DNA from: Viscum album
Lineage: Eukaryota > Streptophyta > Magnoliopsida > Santalales > Viscaceae
DNA: 64,000 nucleotides
Direction: 5' to 3'
NCBI GenBank assembly: GCA_963277665.1
Contig: OY728142.1
Location: 8,880,001 to 8,944,000, forward strand
The position numbers were made by a program, and so were the translations under genes. This document shows positions 60,798-64,000 of the stretch, piece after piece (position 1 is the stretch's first letter; each line of letters starts with the position of its first letter). The notes under the pieces are model-generated. The model did not search any database. It saw nothing but the letters and a program-made list of their open reading frames with translations, and was not told where the DNA came from.

Positions 60798-63700
60798 TGT
60801 CACGAACCATCCTGGGTACCCTGGTACCCCGATCACTGAGCCTTCCCTGATATAGACCAATGGGAGTTCTTGATCCCAATGGTTCAGTGACTAAAACCTA
60901 TCATTATACAACATAAAAGTGGGAATGATTTTTGCACAATAATACTGAAGTAAAAGAAAACAAGGCAGTATGCATATCGAAAGAAACTCCACTAGGAGCG
61001 AAGTTACAGAAAACAATAAAGAATAAATATCCCAAAGTACTACAACCCATGTACTAAAATGAAAAAACAACCCCAAGGTCTCTAAGGAAACAACTCACCA
61101 AGACCAATGATCAACATCTGAATCCACCTCCATGATATCCCTTCCCTTTTCTCGAACATGGAAGAATAAATTCTAAAAAAACCCAAAGGAAAAAATATGG
61201 TGTGAGCCTAATCTAAGTAGGATACCACAAAAAATTACATAACAGATTCCAAATATAGATTATCTAATTAAAATCATCCAATTTTCAAATAAATAGGTTT
61301 GGAATTTCTAAATAATATTTAAACAAAACATGGTATACATTTTAAAATGATGGAAAAAAATATCTTATGAAATAAATTTACAAATGTTGGAATATTTATA
61401 AAACAATGGATTATGTAGAACATTCCTATAAAATAGTTTATATAAATTTAGTAGGCATGAAAGCAGTTCAAACAAACATTATCATACATTTATTTCTCAA
61501 ATAAAAATAAACAAGAAAACAACATGGTAATATTAAAATATTTATGATAGTATAAACCAGCTATAGGATTCCAAAATCTATATGTGAACTCAGAAAAATG
61601 TGTAGACACAAGTCTCTGTGACACTTGCCAAAGGACACTCATCACCAACCCATCGGGGATGTGACCCACTTCATGTTTTCTTTAGAACGTTCTTATAGCG
61701 TAGAGTGTATCCAAATAACTCACCAACTACCTAAGGCTTTCATGCACTCTTACATGATGGGAGAACTATTTTAAGAATAATTAATATATGATCAATCCCA
61801 TTCTTCCATTTCTAAATTTCCATTTCATTTTCATTTAAACCCAAAATATGTTTTATGAAAAAACATGTCTTTTTCACAAGATTGACCTGATGCGTTTCTA
61901 TAAAAACATTTTTCTCCATTTACACTAGTTTGAAATACTTTCAAAACCAATTACATCATTGCACAATTTATTTCCAAAATTAAATTCACGAATTTAACTG
62001 AAATCATTTCCATCAAACCCACAATTTATATTAAATAATTTAAATCAACCAATTTATATATACTCACCCAATTCAATGGAATCCTGAATTTTCCTAATAT
62101 CTATACCAAAACCATTTCAAATATCTTGATTCATTAGAATAGAGTTTTAATGAATTAAATTTAAAATATATTTGAGCAATTTAATTTAAATAATTAAATG
62201 AAATAAATCATGCAATAGAAGGATAATCAATTTGGATAATCAGAATGAAACCACATACCTCAAGGTCATCAAAAATAGTAGCAATTATCATCTACCCAAT
62301 ATGGTTTAATAAATCACCTCAAAAAATTATTATCGTAAGCGTCGACACACAAATGTGTGATGTTCATCAAGGGTTCTTAGAAAAAAATCTATTTTATTTC
62401 AGAAAGATGTAATATATTACATGTGATTACATTTTTTCTCTCCTGGATAATCTTTGGATCATCATTTTATGATAAGCCATGAAATCATATTAAATATCCA
62501 TAAGAATAATTTTAATCCTCATTCGATAATCATATCCCACTATTTTATTTCTGAAGGAAATAAAATATTACATTCGATTACATTTTATCTCTCATTGATA
62601 ATTTCAAAATATTGATAAAAATATTATAGGAAATAATATTTTATCTCCCTTGGATTGTTTATTTTGAATTATTTATTAAAATATAAAATATGATGATATT
62701 ATCCCTCTCAAGAATAATTCTCAAATTATCAGTCAGATTTATCACATGCGATGGTAACTTCTCTCTGCACGATAATTCACAAATTATAATTTTGATTATC
62801 ACAGACGATGATACTTCCACTATACTCAATAAAATTCTAAATTATAATTTTATGTCATCACATATATCCAAAATATTATCCTCAGAATAATTATAATCCA
62901 CATTAGATATTGAAATATCTTTAGATTAAAATGATAACACATGTTGTAGTCCTTTATAATTATCCATTTATAATTTAAATAATTATCATTTGATAAATTA
63001 TGTTAATAATTATTCTTGGGAAAATTCATGATTATCTTTTGAATATTAATTTTAATTATCATTTGATAATTATTTATCATTATCCTTTGATAATGTTGAA
63101 ATTATTGTTCAATAAATCATTAAAATTAGCATTTTACAATTTCATTTAATTGAACATTGATTATCTCAAGGGCTTTTATCAATATATCTATATATTGATC
63201 ATTCAAAACCTATTTAAATTATAATTTGACAATTTTAGGATTGCCATTTAATAATTTAGTTATTTATAATTTTATTTAAAATCCACCATTATTTTCATTA
63301 GATTTATTATTTAAATATTCAATCAATTTACCTTCAACAATCATTTATTTTAACAAAATTACAAGGTAAGAGAGTAATTGAATAATTAAAATATTACACT
63401 ATAGAAAACCTTATGTGTGGCACCTAGAATGAATGGAGGAGCGATGGAAGGAGGAAAAACAAATGATCAAATCAATGGAGCTTCACAAGTTGTGCGTAGA
63501 GGACTCCCAGAGTTAATCAAACTCGACCTCATCAAGCAAGAGCTGCAACCAAATGGTTCCACTATTTATAACCCAACAGTCATATGATTTATAACCCCCT
63601 TTTAAATACATATTAAATAAAAAACTAAAGTGGAAAATTTATTATAGAGTCAATGATATCATTTGATTAATGAATTTAAACATTTAATGGGTTAAAACCC

Positions 63701-64000
63701 AGTTGAAATCCAAGGTTTAAAATTCCATTGTGTGTTAAAAATATAGGATTCCATTCGATGAGGAACAAAATGAGTAGTCCCCTCTTAACAATTTCAAAAA
63801 AAATACTAAATAATTATTTAAAATTTAATAAAATTAAGGAATACCAAACAACCACTTCGCAAAGATGTTATGACACTTATTAGAAAAACACCTCATTCTG
63901 GAAACAATGTTGGTCTCATATTTTTCAAAAGAAAAATGGTTTGTGAGATATTAGTGATTTATTAATGAAACATTGAAATAATTAATAAAATTAAATAAAA
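60798..64000 (-). mobile_element. E3 5' LTR (truncated by window end)
   Basis: Starts tgtcacgaacc next to the PBS. Colinear with 55207-58819 to the last base of the window; for example ttatcaatatatctatatattgatcattc (63175) against the homologous phrase at 57577, offset constant within a few bases. About 410 bp should lie beyond 64000. Confidence 0.85.
62405..62890. repeat. ~54-59-bp tandem repeats in E3 LTR (right)
   Basis: Same array as at 56820-57290: unit starts near 62417, 62569, 62629, 62686, 62741 and 62798. The pattern, including one outlying unit followed by a contiguous run, is the same in both LTRs. Confidence 0.7.

Larger units (their letters stand above)
55207..64000 (-). mobile_element. 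E3: minus-strand chromovirus deletion derivative, 3.6-kb LTRs, right end outside window
   Basis: Two colinear LTRs flank about 2.0 kb. The left (3') LTR is 55207-58819; the right (5') LTR starts at 60798 and runs off the window with about 410 bp missing by comparison. PBS and PPT are on the minus strand. The interior keeps protease, the start of RT, and the integrase C-terminus with chromodomain, joined by loss of most of RT, RNase H and the integrase core. Trans-mobilisation by a full-length relative would be needed for it to have transposed in this form; post-insertion deletion is the alternative. Confidence 0.88.

Noticed and set aside
1..64000. CRISPR arrays, tRNA, rRNA, operons or bacterial signals
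   Set aside because: No regular repeat-spacer structure with conserved repeats, no cloverleaf-like sequence and no Shine-Dalgarno-linked frames; everything coherent is plant retrotransposon.

Overview
This is AT-rich plant heterochromatin with no host gene that I can support. Land plant origin (most likely an angiosperm, species not identifiable) is inferred from three things: Ty3/gypsy chromoviruses of the Tekay/Del type with chromodomain-bearing integrases, a Ty1/copia element, and an L1-type LINE carrying an RNase H domain of the kind found in plant L1 elements. Almost all coding DNA is retrotransposon-derived and dead. Many in-frame stops are C-to-T or G-to-A changes, as expected where cytosines were heavily methylated and deaminated.

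Layout. (1) 1-1.8 kb is a less AT-rich block that looks like the end of a plus-strand LTR plus a small CpG-containing patch. (2) 1.86-5.2 kb is very AT-rich; 2.2-2.8 kb holds degenerate ~180-bp tandem repeats related, in opposite orientation, to the LTR of element E2. (3) 5.2-9.78 kb is the 3' half of a plus-strand chromovirus (P1: RT, RNase H, integrase, chromodomain, PPT, 3' LTR). (4) 9.897-21.261 kb is a complete minus-strand chromovirus (E1) with ~2-kb LTRs and a perfect 5-bp TSD (tttta); a 5'-truncated LINE is inserted in its chromodomain. (5) ~21.345-49.088 kb is a minus-strand LTR element (E2) with very long (~4.7 kb) LTRs and only ~1.8 kb between them. Its left LTR is split at 24.327/40.665 by a minus-strand copia-type, gag-only element (C1, TSD tccca). 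The left LTR of C1 is in turn split at 24.446/34.210 by a complete plus-strand Tekay-like chromovirus (T1, TSD tatga/taaga). This is a three-layer nest whose order of insertion can be read directly. (6) 49.588-51.703 kb is probably the 3' LTR of another minus-strand chromovirus (E4) and carries a ~51-bp minisatellite. (7) 55.207 kb to the window end is a minus-strand chromovirus (E3) with 3.6-kb LTRs and a 2-kb internal region reduced by deletion to protease, the start of RT, and the integrase tail with chromodomain; the right LTR runs off the window.

There is no operon or pathway here. The useful content is insertion chronology, the structure of long LTRs with internal tandem repeats, and several elements whose internal regions have shrunk to about 2 kb. 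I found no convincing new biological system. The closest to novelty are the LTR-internal minisatellites (about 20, 51, 55-59 and 185-195 bp), each family peculiar to one element, and the recurrent ~2-kb-internal architecture.
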